Source: Bacteroidaceae bacterium
Lineage (GTDB): Bacteria > Bacteroidota > Bacteroidia > Bacteroidales > Bacteroidaceae
Assembly: GCA_017631315.1 (NCBI GenBank)
Contig: JAGBTN010000007.1
Location: 166,392 to 230,391 of the forward strand
Direction of reading: 5' to 3'
Length of the DNA: 64,000 bases
In this document: positions 17,056 through 25,632 of the stretch, piece by piece
How the letters are laid out: each line of letters begins with the position of its first letter
How positions within the stretch are numbered: the first letter of the stretch is position 1
Notes under the pieces: generated by a model
What the model was told of the DNA's origin: nothing
Databases searched by the model: none
What the model saw: only the letters and a program-made list of their open reading frames with translations
Program-made: the position numbers and the translations under genes

Positions 17056-17787
17056 TTATTTTGATGGGCCTTTTGCCGGGCCTTGTTTTTTTGCATGCCC
17101 TGGGAGTGTGTTCCCTTGGAGCAGGTCGGGGCGGAGGCGTTGTGTGCGTTCAAGACTTTGCTGCAATTCCCATTCCTTTATCAGCCGTTCGTTGCCGGAA
17201 AGGAGTACTTCGGGCACTTTCCAGCCTTTGTATTCGGCCGGACGGGTATAGACGGGTGCTGCCAGGAGGTTGTCCTGGAAGGAATCTGAGAGTGCGCTTT
17301 GTTCGTCGCCTATTGCGCCAGGCAGGATGCGAACGATGGCATCCGCCATCACTGCTGCTGCGAGTTCGCCGCCTGTGAGCACGTAGTCGCCGATGCTGAC
17401 TTCTTTGGTAATGAGGTGCTCTCTTATGCGGTAGTCTATGCCTTTGTAGTGGCCACATAGTATGATGATGTTCTCGCAGAGAGAGAGGCTATTTGCCATT
17501 GGCTGATTGAACTGTTCGCCGTCGGGGGAGGTGAAGATGATTTGGTCGTAGTGGCGTTCTGCTGTGAGTGCGGAGATGCAGCGGTCTATGGGTTCGCACT
17601 GCATGACCATGCCTGCAAATCCGCCAAAGGGGTAGTCGTCCACACGGCGCCATTTGTCCGTTGTGTAGTCGCGCAGGTTGTGAATGTGTATTTCTGCCAG
17701 ACCTTTCTTCTGTGCTCTTCCGACGATGGACTCCTGCATGAAGCCCTGTATGAGTTCGGGCAATACGGTTATGATGTCTATTCGCAT
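17056..17787 (-). CDS. trmD: tRNA (guanine37-N1)-methyltransferase
   Basis: TrmD makes m1G37 in tRNAs that read CNN codons, with S-adenosylmethionine as donor. The 243 residues show the start [12 protein letters not shown], the [15 protein letters not shown] segment, and the SPOUT knot with [11 protein letters not shown] and [15 protein letters not shown]. The C-terminal domain is complete. The gene overlaps the end of pyrD by 10 bases, so the two are co-expressed. Length is typical. Confidence 0.97.
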   Translation of the reverse strand: MRIDIITVLPELIQGFMQESIVGRAQKKGLAEIHIHNLRDYTTDKWRRVDDYPFGGFAGMVMQCEPIDRCISALTAERHYDQIIFTSPDGEQFNQPMANSLSLCENIIILCGHYKGIDYRIREHLITKEVSIGDYVLTGGELAAAVMADAIVRILPGAIGDEQSALSDSFQDNLLAAPVYTRPAEYKGWKVPEVLLSGNERLIKEWELQQSLERTQRLRPDLLQGNTLPGHAKKQGPAKGPSK

Positions 17788-18686
17788 ATGCCTACTATGT
17801 CTTTAACGCTTGCGAAGCCGTGCTTGTCGAGGTATTCGTTGATGCCTTGTGCCACCTTGACGCTGATGGCAGGGTCGAGGAAATTGGCTGTGCCGATTTC
17901 TATGGCGCTGGCGCCTGCCAGGAGGAACTCTATGGCATCTTTGGCATTGCTGATGCCGCCAAGGCCTATGACGGGTATCTGGACGGCACGTGCCACCTGG
18001 TAAACCATTCTCAATGCCACCGGCTTGACGGCCGGACCGCTCAATCCGCCTGTTCCGATACTTAGCACTCGCTTGCGCTTTTCGATGTCGATTGCCATGC
18101 CCATCAGCGTATTGATAAGGCTGACCGCATCGGCTCCGGCATCTTGCACGGCAAGTGCGATGTCTGTAATGCTGGACACGTTTGGCGAGAGTTTCACGAT
18201 GAGCGTCTTCTTGTATGCTTCGCGAACAGCCTTCACCACGCTGGCTGCGCCCTCGGGTGTTGTGCCGAAGGCCATTCCTCCGTGTTTCACATTGGGGCAC
18301 GAGATATTGAGTTCTATTGCTGGAATGCAATCGAGTTCATCAATACGCCTTGCACATTCGGCATAATCCTCGGGGCTATTGCCCGATACGTTGACAATCA
18401 TATTGGTCTTGATGTCCTTTATCTGCGGATAGATATGCTCGCAGAAGTAATCGACACCCTTGTTCTGCAGGCCCACACAGTTGAGCATTCCCTGTGCCGT
18501 CTCCGCCATTCTGGGATAGGGATTGCCCTCGCGGGGCTGCAAGGTGGTGCCCTTGACGATAACACCTCCCAGTTGACTCAGGTCTATGAAGTCCTGGTAT
18601 TCTATACCATAGCCAAACGTTCCGCTGGCTGTCAGCACGGGGTTGACAAGGTCCAGGCCTGCTATGTTTACTCGCAAATCTGCCAT
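17778..18686 (-). CDS. pyrD: Dihydroorotate dehydrogenase B, catalytic subunit
   Basis: Class 1B PyrD oxidises dihydroorotate to orotate and passes electrons to NAD through PyrK. The 302-residue protein starts at 18686 ([13 protein letters not shown]); the open frame extends 18 codons upstream into the repeat array and is not used here. Visible features are the class 1 active-site segment [11 protein letters not shown] with the catalytic cysteine, [10 protein letters not shown] at the N-terminus and [14 protein letters not shown] near the FMN phosphate site. It pairs with pyrK upstream, which confirms the 1B type. Confidence 0.96.
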   Translation of the reverse strand: MADLRVNIAGLDLVNPVLTASGTFGYGIEYQDFIDLSQLGGVIVKGTTLQPREGNPYPRMAETAQGMLNCVGLQNKGVDYFCEHIYPQIKDIKTNMIVNVSGNSPEDYAECARRIDELDCIPAIELNISCPNVKHGGMAFGTTPEGAASVVKAVREAYKKTLIVKLSPNVSSITDIALAVQDAGADAVSLINTLMGMAIDIEKRKRVLSIGTGGLSGPAVKPVALRMVYQVARAVQIPVIGLGGISNAKDAIEFLLAGASAIEIGTANFLDPAISVKVAQGINEYLDKHGFASVKDIVGICE

Positions 18687-18716
18687 CTTAATTTTCCTTT
18701 CTTTTTCGTCTTCCCG

Positions 18717-18804
18717 AAATAGGTTAACCTTTCTTGCCAAATAGGTTAACCATTCCGGCCATATATGTTAAGCATTATTGCCAAACACGTTAACCATTAT
18801 TTTC
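18717..18804. repeat. 22-bp repeat array B (4 units) between pyrK and pyrD
   Basis: Four units start at 18717, 18739, 18761 and 18783 with an exact 22-bp period. Units 1 and 2 share AAATAGGTTAACC; all contain GTTAA at the same offset, and the first three end in GCC. A 21-base stretch (18731-18751) occurs unchanged at 45521-45541. The array lies in the 166-base gap inside the pyrK-pyrD transcript. Confidence 0.9.
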
Positions 18805-18852
18805 AACACTCCACAGTGTGGTATTTCTATCGCCTAAGCCCAATGAGGAATG

Positions 18853-19626
18853 CTACCATTTGAGTCGCTCGATGTCGAACACGGGGCCTTCCTTGCAGAC
18901 GCACACATTGCCCTCGGTTGTATCTTCCACACAACACAGACAGGCGCCCAAGCCACAAGCCATCATGTTCTCCAAACTGACTTCGCACGGGATATTCTGC
19001 GACTTTGCATAGGAAGCCATTGCCAACATCATAGGCTTAGGTCCACAAACTGCAATACGATCGAATTTCTCGTTCTGCAACACACTATGTTGAGTAACAA
19101 AGCCCTTCTCGCCTTCCGAGCCATCTTCCGTAGTCAGATAGACATCGCCACAAGCACGATAGGCATCGAGTCGCAACAAATCAGACTTACTGCGAGCTCC
19201 GAGCAAGAAAGCAGGACGAGCCCCCATCCTCTGCATCTCGGCTCCCATAAAAAGGAGTGGAGCAATGCCTACGCCACCGCCTACGAGCAAAATCCGCTGG
19301 CTGGGCGATTCGGGCATCGTAAAACCATTGCCCAAAGGCAATATCACATTCAGCGTAGAACCGGGACGCTTCTCCCAAAGCGAAGCAGTACCCTTGCCCG
19401 CCTTCTGCACAAGAAAACTAACCTCATTCTTGTCGCGATCAAAACTATGCAGGCTTATGGGGCGACGCAGAAACGTATCCTTACTATCGTCAATACGGAG
19501 TTGAGCAAACTGCCCAGGAGCCATCTCCGGGAGCGGACCGTCCGGATTGGTAGTAACGAGCAACAGAAAACGGTCACCCAAACACTCCACAGACGTCACC
19601 CGCAAGTCTAAAACGTATTTCTTCAT
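18853..19626 (-). CDS. pyrK: Dihydroorotate dehydrogenase B, electron transfer subunit
   Basis: PyrK carries FAD and a 2Fe-2S cluster and links PyrD to NAD. The 257-residue protein starts at 19626 (MKKYVLDLRV). It shows the FAD-binding RRPISLHSFD, the nucleotide-binding LLVGGGVGIAPLL, and near the C-terminus the cluster cysteines of MACGLGACLCC and a later CVC. The upstream open frame overlaps a promoter and is not counted. It is the first gene of the unit pyrK-pyrD-trmD-zeta kinase. Confidence 0.96.
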   Translation of the reverse strand: MKKYVLDLRVTSVECLGDRFLLLVTTNPDGPLPEMAPGQFAQLRIDDSKDTFLRRPISLHSFDRDKNEVSFLVQKAGKGTASLWEKRPGSTLNVILPLGNGFTMPESPSQRILLVGGGVGIAPLLFMGAEMQRMGARPAFLLGARSKSDLLRLDAYRACGDVYLTTEDGSEGEKGFVTQHSVLQNEKFDRIAVCGPKPMMLAMASYAKSQNIPCEVSLENMMACGLGACLCCVEDTTEGNVCVCKEGPVFDIERLKW

Positions 19627-19651
19627 ATACATTATTATATATATTCCGCTA

Positions 19652-19659
19652 CAAAAATA
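19652..19659 (-). promoter_or_regulatory. Bacteroidetes -7 element, pyrK unit
   Basis: TATTTTTG on the minus strand, 25 bases before the pyrK start. The -33 element is not clear. Confidence 0.5.
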
Positions 19660-19982
19660 TACAAAATTCACGAAATACACACCCCAACAGCAAAGAAAAT
19701 CACCTTTCAAACAAGGAAAAGCACCATAAAACAACCCAACATTCGTCAGACAACCACAAAGCAGAAGAAAAACAGCAATCCGCCTAAACACAATTCGTGC
19801 CACAGCAAAAACAACCCAACCACAAAAGAAAACAAGGGAAGCAACCTTAGAAGACGACCCAACAAGAATATGAAAAGAAAGAAAACAGCAACAGAAAGGC
19901 CACTACACAAAAGCAGTCATCAACCACCTAAACAAGCCCGCGAAACAAAACAAATACCAGACTGTTACAACAGCAATACACC
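19660..19982. other. Non-coding stretch with extreme strand asymmetry
   Basis: The plus strand is rich in A and C and very poor in T: I count 26 T in the 300 bases 19681-19980. No gene, hairpin or array is visible. It lies between the end of the XRE gene and the pyrK promoter. Confidence 0.6.
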
Positions 19983-20435
19983 CTACGAATTTCCAGGGAA
20001 AGTCTCGAACGTACCATCATCATAGAACACTCGAATCTCTGCAATACGACGCGTCGGTTTGTCAAGTTTTTTTCCATCCTCTACAGAAAAAGGCATCGCA
20101 GGGGCAGCCTGAGGAACTACATTAGGCTGCACTAGGAAGCCCGGCTGAACAGGAACACCACCCGAAGGCACAGCGCCAGAAAAATCAGCCACATTAACAT
20201 TCTGCACATTCGCATCCGAAGACGCGACATTGTACATTTCACCCTTGCCATCAATCAACCAACCCATATTCACTTCCGGGAAACGTTCATGGATATTGTT
20301 CACTGTGTTAAGTGTCGGTTTTGTTCTGCCACTGAAAATACTCGAGAGAGCACCCTCCGATATGCATATTTCTGCAGCAAAAACTTTTTGAGACATACCC
20401 ATGTTTTTCATCAAAGCAATAATGCGATCCTTCAT
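19983..20435 (-). CDS. XRE-family helix-turn-helix protein
   Basis: A 150-residue protein with an N-terminal Cro/CI-type DNA-binding domain (residues 1 to about 65: MGMSQKVFAAEICISEGALS, GRTKPTLNTVNNI, WLIDGKGEM). A proline- and glycine-rich linker follows, and a short C-terminal beta segment (IAEIRVFYDDGTFETF). This layout is common in Bacteroidales. The targets are unknown. It is monocistronic, with a consensus promoter; no terminator is obvious downstream. Confidence 0.88.
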   Translation of the reverse strand: MKDRIIALMKNMGMSQKVFAAEICISEGALSSIFSGRTKPTLNTVNNIHERFPEVNMGWLIDGKGEMYNVASSDANVQNVNVADFSGAVPSGGVPVQPGFLVQPNVVPQAAPAMPFSVEDGKKLDKPTRRIAEIRVFYDDGTFETFPGNS

Positions 20436-20490
20436 AATCTATAGCGTATCTGTTCGCCCCAAAGGCATATTTAACTTTCTAAATCGGTCA

Positions 20491-20522
20491 CAAAGGTACA
20501 AAAACCAATTTAAATATCCAAA
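20491..20522 (-). promoter_or_regulatory. Consensus Bacteroidetes promoter of the XRE gene
   Basis: On the minus strand TTTG (20522-20519), a 20-base spacer and TACCTTTG (20498-20491). Confidence 0.8.
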
Positions 20523-21220
20523 CTTTTCATTTAAAAACCAAGCATACGCATCTTTATTTAGAATTCAAAACTTAAAGATTGCAAACCTAAATCCGCATGC
20601 ACATTCGTTGCATAGCGCCCCTCTTTACCTGGTTCTCCCGCTCAAATTTGGCTTAAAGCCTTAAGGTTTCACAAAATTCCACAAAGTTTTGGCTTTAAAA
20701 GCACTATGCGCTCGCTAAAAGTCCCTTTTTCAAGCAATCATCCCAAACATTGCAGAATACGACTCCCGGTGTGCAATTTAATGCCTAAAACAATTTAACA
20801 TGCTGCCGTTATGCACTGGTTTGCAGGAAACTACGCACATAATTTTGTGGTGCATAAGTTTTCGTTTTTGTATGCGCATCATGGCATTTTGCTTTAAATA
20901 TTTATATTTGCAAATCGAAATTTAACAAAACTGTATTGGAACATCTGTGGATTTTCTCGATGCGCTGTTATCCCTACTTTTCTTTTGGTTCACTACTTCA
21001 TATTCACATTTGCAAATCAAAAGAAGAGGCATACAGCTTAAATCCCACGAAAAACGGCCAAATTCGAGTATTTTCTCGAATTTAGCCGTTTTTCGCACTG
21101 TTGGTAATCGTGAAGAAAATTAAGCGATTTTCAGGCAAGATGAACAATGCATAAGTAATTTATGTTCAGCATATAACGAGCAAAAACAAGCCTTTCAGCT
21201 TTTCGTAAAATAGAATTAAA
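20523..21220. other. Long gene-free region
   Basis: About 700 bases without a credible ORF, from the XRE promoter to the end of holA. It holds two ATTTGCAAAT palindromes about 100 bases apart (around 20910 and 21010), a plus-strand TATATTTG near 20906 without a following gene, and the holA terminator. A small RNA gene is possible but not demonstrated. Confidence 0.5.
21048..21095 (-). terminator. Strong terminator after holA
   Basis: A 21-bp inverted repeat with one mismatch (arms 21048-21068 and 21075-21095, CGAAAAACGGC...) and a 6-base loop, about 125 bases past the holA stop. Confidence 0.75.
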
Positions 21221-22243
21221 TTAGTGCAAAATATAGAAGATAAGGTCCTGCAAAAGCTCTTCATGAGGTGTTTTTACCCCCCCTACTCCCTTACTTTGAG
21301 CATCAGTTTTGCGTATTTCACTCAAAATTTGCATTACTTTTACTCCAGAGTAGTTTCTGCGGGCAGGACCGATATCTGTTCTGACCTTCCATTCTGTTTT
21401 TCCGAGCCAGGACGCAATGCTGGCATCTGTTCTTTCCGGAGCATAATATGCTAACATTACGTCGGAAAAAAATGTAAATAAATTGGTCAGTGTACGTCCT
21501 ATGAAAAAACTTCGGGGATTGCCTTGATAGTATTTGACGATCTGGTTTGCACGGAAAACATCTCGTTGCGCTAATGCAGCCTGCAGTTCGAAGTCGTTGA
21601 AGTCTTTACTCATACCTGTCTGTGCCTCTACTAGTGCTGCTCCTACCACCCTATTTCCGTTCTCCGGCAATGCCAAAAGCAACTTGTCCATTTCTGTTGT
21701 CAGGCGACAAAGGTCTGCTCCGATATGCCCCACAAGCATTTGAACGGCTTGTGGCTCTATGTCTGTGTTGTGCTTACGGAAGTACTGTGCGACGAAAGGT
21801 GCAAGCTGGTTATCGTAGAGTCGTTTGCTGTCGAAGACAATACCGACTTGCTGGATGGCTTTTCCTGCTGCCTTTCGCATATCCAATCTGCCATGCTTGT
21901 GGCAGAAGACAAGTACTGTTGTGGGGGTTAGATGCGCCAGGTATGCCTCAAGACCTTCAAGGGAGCGTATGGCTTGTGCTTCGCGTATCAGGACAACACG
22001 TCGTTCCGCCATCATGGGATATGCGTGTGCCAGTTCTATGACTTTATCTGTGTCTGCTTCCGATCCGTACAGGATGTCGAGATTGAAGTCTCGTTCTTCT
22101 TCGCTCAATGCGGCATCTACGATGGCATTGCTGAGTTTGTCGATATAATAGTCTTCGTCTCCCATCAGGTAATAGACGGGGGCGAACTTGCGGGCTTTTA
22201 TGTCTCGCAGGATTTCTTCGTAGGTAATGCCTTTTGCCGCCAT
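21221..22243 (-). CDS. holA: DNA polymerase III delta subunit
   Basis: HolA opens the sliding clamp within the clamp loader. The 340-residue protein begins at the ATG at 22243 (MAAKGITYEEIL); a TTG at 22249 is also in frame but overlaps the stop of amn. Family features are APVYYLMGDEDYYIDKL at the N-terminus, MMAERRVVLIREAQ, and the helical C-terminal collar with RDVFRANQIVKYYQGNPRSF. It directly follows amn, so the two are one transcript. Confidence 0.92.
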   Translation of the reverse strand: MAAKGITYEEILRDIKARKFAPVYYLMGDEDYYIDKLSNAIVDAALSEEERDFNLDILYGSEADTDKVIELAHAYPMMAERRVVLIREAQAIRSLEGLEAYLAHLTPTTVLVFCHKHGRLDMRKAAGKAIQQVGIVFDSKRLYDNQLAPFVAQYFRKHNTDIEPQAVQMLVGHIGADLCRLTTEMDKLLLALPENGNRVVGAALVEAQTGMSKDFNDFELQAALAQRDVFRANQIVKYYQGNPRSFFIGRTLTNLFTFFSDVMLAYYAPERTDASIASWLGKTEWKVRTDIGPARRNYSGVKVMQILSEIRKTDAQSKGVGGVKTPHEELLQDLIFYILH

Positions 22244-22245
22244 TG

Positions 22246-23022
22246 TCAATAGTCGAATTTGAGGTGACGTACGGTTTTCTTTTCTTGCTTGATCATTTCG
22301 AGGGCTTGAATGCCTATCTGCACATGGTTCTTTACGAATTCTGCTGTCACTTGCCGGTCGCTTTCGGTGGTTTTGACGCCTTCCGGGGTCATGGGGTTGT
22401 CGCTGACGAGCAGAAGGGCTCCAGTCGGGATATTGTTGGCAAAGCCACAGGTGAAGAGTGTTGCTGTCTCCATATCGACAGCCATTGCCCTTGTTGCCTT
22501 GAGATGTTGTTTGAATTCGTCGTCATGTTCCCAGACTCGGCGGTTGGTAGTAAAGACTGTTCCGGTCCAATAGTCGTAGCCGAGATCGCGGATGGTACTG
22601 CTGACGGCTCGTTGCAACATGAAGGCTGGCAGCGCGGGCACTTCTGGGGGGAAGTAGTCGTTGCTGGTTCCTTCGCCACGAATGCCAGCAATGGGCAGAA
22701 CGAGGTCGCCCAACTTTGTCTTCGGGGATATGCCTCCGCACTTTCCGAGAAAGAGACAGGCTCGTGGCATGATGGCGCTGAGCAGGTCCATGATGATGGC
22801 TGCGTTTGGGCTTCCCATTCCAAAATTGATGATGGTGATGCCGTCGGCTGTGGCGCAACGCATATTGGAACTGTAGTCTGGCTTCTCGATTCCGAAGTTT
22901 TCGCAGAAGATGTCAACATAGTTGTTGAAGTTGGTCAGCAGGATGTAAGTGCCGAAGCTTTCGAGCGGCATCTGCGTATATCTTGGCAACCAATTCTTCA
23001 CTATCTCTTGTTTTGTCTTCAT
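22246..23022 (-). CDS. amn: AMP nucleosidase (PNP/UDP-phosphorylase superfamily)
   Basis: Cleaves AMP to adenine and ribose 5-phosphate; the short Bacteroidetes form lacks the long regulatory N-terminus. The 258-residue protein starts at 23022 (MKTKQEIVKNWLP), consistent with a -7 box 18 bases upstream. It shows INFGMGSPNAAII, LGKCGGISPKTKLGDLVLP, AVDMETATLFTCGF and LVSDNPMTPEGVKT, the phosphorylase-fold landmarks. Annotation as AMP nucleosidase rather than another nucleoside phosphorylase rests on overall resemblance. The stop is 2 bases before the holA start. Confidence 0.88.
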   Translation of the reverse strand: MKTKQEIVKNWLPRYTQMPLESFGTYILLTNFNNYVDIFCENFGIEKPDYSSNMRCATADGITIINFGMGSPNAAIIMDLLSAIMPRACLFLGKCGGISPKTKLGDLVLPIAGIRGEGTSNDYFPPEVPALPAFMLQRAVSSTIRDLGYDYWTGTVFTTNRRVWEHDDEFKQHLKATRAMAVDMETATLFTCGFANNIPTGALLLVSDNPMTPEGVKTTESDRQVTAEFVKNHVQIGIQALEMIKQEKKTVRHLKFDY

Positions 23023-23037
23023 TTTTTTGTAATTTTG
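23008..23037 (+). promoter_or_regulatory. Promoter of the HSDR_N gene
   Basis: TTG (23008-23010), 19 bases, TAATTTTG (23030-23037). It overlaps the 5' end of amn and lies 3 bases from the divergent amn -7 box. Confidence 0.7.
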
Positions 23038-23040
23038 CAG

Positions 23041-23048
23041 CAAAGTTA
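23041..23048 (-). promoter_or_regulatory. Bacteroidetes -7 element, amn-holA unit
   Basis: TAACTTTG on the minus strand, 18 bases before the amn ATG. Confidence 0.65.
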
Positions 23049-23062
23049 CGATTTTTTTCAAT

Positions 23063-23518
23063 ATGCTGGCACTGAACCTACCGAAAACAGAATTAAAAGT
23101 CATCTCAAAGGATGGCAAGCAGCAGGTTTTCGATGTCCTGAGGCGCAGGTTTGTGGTGCTCACGCCCGAAGAATGGGTGCGCCAGCAGTTCGTCCATTTC
23201 CTTATTAGACACAAAGGCTATCCGGCAGAGTGCATCGGAAACGAAGTTTCCATCACATTGGGCGCAACCAAGAAGCGTTGCGATACTGTAATATATGGTA
23301 GCCACGCAGAGCCGCTGATGGTCATCGAGTACAAGTCGCCAAACGTAGAGATTACGCAGAAGGTGTTCGAGCAAATTTGCCGATACAATATTAAAATGAA
23401 GGTAGAATGGCTCGTAGTGAGCAATGGGCTGCAACACTACTGCACTCGTATAGATTACGAAAACGGCACCTATCAGTTCGTGGAAGATATCCCCGCCTTT
23501 CCTTCCATCGCCTTCTGA
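23063..23518 (+). CDS. Stand-alone HSDR_N-type nuclease-fold protein
   Basis: A 151-residue protein matching the type I restriction enzyme R N-terminal domain family that occurs alone in Bacteroidetes (HSDR_N_2). The start LNLPKTELKV and EEWVRQQFVHFLI lead to the PD-(D/E)XK core: an acidic residue in CDTVIYG and the E-x-K of PLMVIEYKSP. The motor and methylase parts of a restriction system are absent, so its role is likely other than classical restriction. Divergent from amn. Confidence 0.85.
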   Translation: MLALNLPKTELKVISKDGKQQVFDVLRRRFVVLTPEEWVRQQFVHFLIRHKGYPAECIGNEVSITLGATKKRCDTVIYGSHAEPLMVIEYKSPNVEITQKVFEQICRYNIKMKVEWLVVSNGLQHYCTRIDYENGTYQFVEDIPAFPSIAF

Positions 23519-23667
23519 TGCCCAACCGAACAACCCTGCCCGATTGGCGTTCCGGCTATGGTTCATGCACATTCCTGTACATTATATATATAATATGTAT
23601 AAGACGCAAGCACTGTTCTTCTCGACGCCACAGATGAACGTACACATCCCCTTGCAGATGCTCAAAA

Positions 23668-23755
23668 AGAAAGGTTCACCATTATTCGAATAATGATGAA
23701 CCTTTCCGTTCAATTAGGTTAAGGGTTTTGGCCAACAAGGCACGCCTTGTCCGAC
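23668..23755. repeat. 22-bp repeat array C (4 units)
   Basis: Units start at 23668, 23690, 23712 and 23734. The first two together form a near-perfect 36-base palindrome (23670-23705, AAAGGTTCACC... to ...GATGAACCTTT). The third holds AGGTTAAGGGTTTTGGC, the fourth AAGGCACGCCTTG; the same pair in the same order occurs at 52799-52842. The array lies between converging genes. Confidence 0.8.
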
Positions 23756-23785
23756 GGATGCCTGCAGCCCCCCCTTCTGTATTGT

Positions 23786-24616
23786 TTACTCTTCGGTCTT
23801 TGCCTTTGCTCTTGACTTGCGGGCAGCCTTCTTTGGAGCCTCCTGATTCTCGGAGGGCAGACCTGCCAATTCGCGGTCAATCATGATACGGCCGCAGTAC
23901 TCGCACACGATAATCTTCTTGCGGCTACGGATGTCGAGCTGACGCTGTGGCGGAATCTTGTTGAAGCAACCCAAGCAAGCATCGCGCTGCAATGAAACAA
24001 TACCCAGGCCGTTGCGGCTGTTGCGACGAATACGCTTGAAGGCATTGAGCAAGCGAGGCTCGATGGTAAGCTCCAGATTCTTTGCACGCTCACGAAGCTT
24101 CTCTTCCTCAGCCTTTGTTTCGCTAACGATTTCCTCCAGCTCCTCCTTCTTGGTTTCCAAAAGCACACGGCGCTCGTTGACCTCAAGGTTGCAACGAGTC
24201 ATCTCTGCAGTCTTCGTCTCCACCAACTCCTTGGCTTCGCGAATCTTCTTCTCGTGGAGCTGGTTGTCCAGCTCTGCATACTCCACCTGCTTGGTCAAGC
24301 TGTCGTACTCACGGTTGTTGCGCACGCTGTCCATCTGAGTATTGAAACGCTCGATGCTCGCCTTGTTCTCCACAATCTTAGCATTGCGTTCGTTGATATC
24401 ACGCTTCAGGTCTGCGATGTCTGCATTTATCTTCTCGATACGAGTAGTCATACCTTCGATTTCGTCCTCAAGGTCCTGAACCTCGAGAGGCAACTCGCCA
24501 CGGAGAGTCTTGATGTTGTCAATCTCCGAAAGCAAGCTCTGCAATGCATACAGATTCTTCAGCTTCTCTTCCACGCTGTAGCCTGCGGGGTCTTTCTTAG
24601 TCTTTTCTCTTGCCAT
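23786..24616 (-). CDS. Coiled-coil protein with C4 zinc ribbon (DUF164/CdsZ-like)
   Basis: A 276-residue protein. Residues about 20-180 are a long coiled coil rich in E, K and L. The C-terminal zinc ribbon has the cysteine pairs in RDACLGCFNKIPPQ and CEYCGRIMID, followed by a lysine/alanine-rich tail. Members of this family have been linked to cell division and flagella in other phyla; in Bacteroidales the role is not established. It follows the Nif3-like gene by about 70 bases, an arrangement common in Bacteroidales. Confidence 0.88.
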   Translation of the reverse strand: MAREKTKKDPAGYSVEEKLKNLYALQSLLSEIDNIKTLRGELPLEVQDLEDEIEGMTTRIEKINADIADLKRDINERNAKIVENKASIERFNTQMDSVRNNREYDSLTKQVEYAELDNQLHEKKIREAKELVETKTAEMTRCNLEVNERRVLLETKKEELEEIVSETKAEEEKLRERAKNLELTIEPRLLNAFKRIRRNSRNGLGIVSLQRDACLGCFNKIPPQRQLDIRSRKKIIVCEYCGRIMIDRELAGLPSENQEAPKKAARKSRAKAKTEE

Positions 24617-24689
24617 AATTGCATTTATTATTTAAAGATTCATCAATTCATATTCACGTCCGCCAACGCGGAGACCGTTTTCCGGAAAG

Positions 24690-25505
24690 TCAGAGATACT
24701 TAATAGGGTTCGTACAAACCGTCGTCTTGAAGAGCGGCAACCGAGGGCACCTCTCACTTATCACAGAATTAAAGATGTCCATCGTGTACTGTTCGCTCTG
24801 ATAATGCCCGAGCACACCAATCTGTATCTGCCCATCATGGCCGAAGTACTGATGGTAATGCATTTCGCCCGTAAGGAACGCATCGGCTTGCAAATTCAAT
24901 GCCTCCTGCAACAAAAAGTCGCCAGCACCACCGCAAATAGCCACGCTATGCACAGGACGCGACAACAATTCGTTGTGCATCAAACACTCCACGCCAAAGG
25001 CCTGTTTCACTCTCTGCAAGAAAACCAGCGAGTCCTCGCCGTCCGGCAGATAACCAATCACACCCGAACCTGCCTGCACCGAGCGAGCATGCGCCCCCGC
25101 CCCCACAGACACCTGCCTAGGTTGCAACAGCACCACATCCACCAAGCCCAGACGTTCAGCCATCATATAGTTAACACCATCTATGGCAGAATCAAGATTT
25201 GTATGGGCAGAATAAATGGCAATGTCATTCCGCAAAGCTATGCGAACACATCGCTGCACAGTATCTTCGTCCGTCAGATGCTTCAACCCTCGGAAGATAA
25301 GAGGATGGTGCGACACAATCATATTACATCCCAACTCCAATGCCTCCGCTATCACCTCCTCGGTCACATCAAGGCACAATAAAGCCCCTGACACTTCCGC
25401 CCCTGTCAATCCAACCTGCAAGCCAGCATTATCGTAGCTTTCCTGCAGAGGCAGAGGCGCGAAATCTTCAAGGGCGTCGATAACGTCTTGAACTCTTACG
25501 CTCAT
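24690..25505 (-). CDS. Nif3-like dinuclear metal centre protein
   Basis: A 271-residue member of the YbgI/Nif3 family, which forms hexameric rings with two metals per subunit; relatives are annotated as GTP cyclohydrolase 1 type 2-like. The start at 25505 (MSVRVQDVIDALEDFAP) is set by the -7 box at 25528-25535. Metal ligands are visible in VSHHPLIFRGL, SAHTNLDSA and the C-terminal GHYQSEQYTMD. The inserted PII-like domain of longer members is absent. Function is unsettled across the family. Confidence 0.9.
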   Translation of the reverse strand: MSVRVQDVIDALEDFAPLPLQESYDNAGLQVGLTGAEVSGALLCLDVTEEVIAEALELGCNMIVSHHPLIFRGLKHLTDEDTVQRCVRIALRNDIAIYSAHTNLDSAIDGVNYMMAERLGLVDVVLLQPRQVSVGAGAHARSVQAGSGVIGYLPDGEDSLVFLQRVKQAFGVECLMHNELLSRPVHSVAICGGAGDFLLQEALNLQADAFLTGEMHYHQYFGHDGQIQIGVLGHYQSEQYTMDIFNSVISERCPRLPLFKTTVCTNPIKYL

Positions 25506-25527
25506 GTTAAAAACATCTATTCGGGCG

Positions 25528-25535
25528 CAAAGGTA
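25528..25535 (-). promoter_or_regulatory. Bacteroidetes -7 element, Nif3-zinc ribbon unit
   Basis: TACCTTTG on the minus strand, 22 bases before the ATG at 25505. Confidence 0.7.
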
Positions 25536-25589
25536 CAAAAAATAATTAAGAAAGAAGGAATAACTACGTTTTTTTTCGTTTTTTCTTCG

Positions 25590-25597
25590 TACCTTTG
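25590..25597 (+). promoter_or_regulatory. Bacteroidetes -7 element, aguA-aguB unit
   Basis: TACCTTTG, 35 bases before aguA; the -33 element is not clear. Confidence 0.65.
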
Positions 25598-25632
25598 CAG
25601 TCAATAAGTATCATATTCGGAAAAGAAAAACA

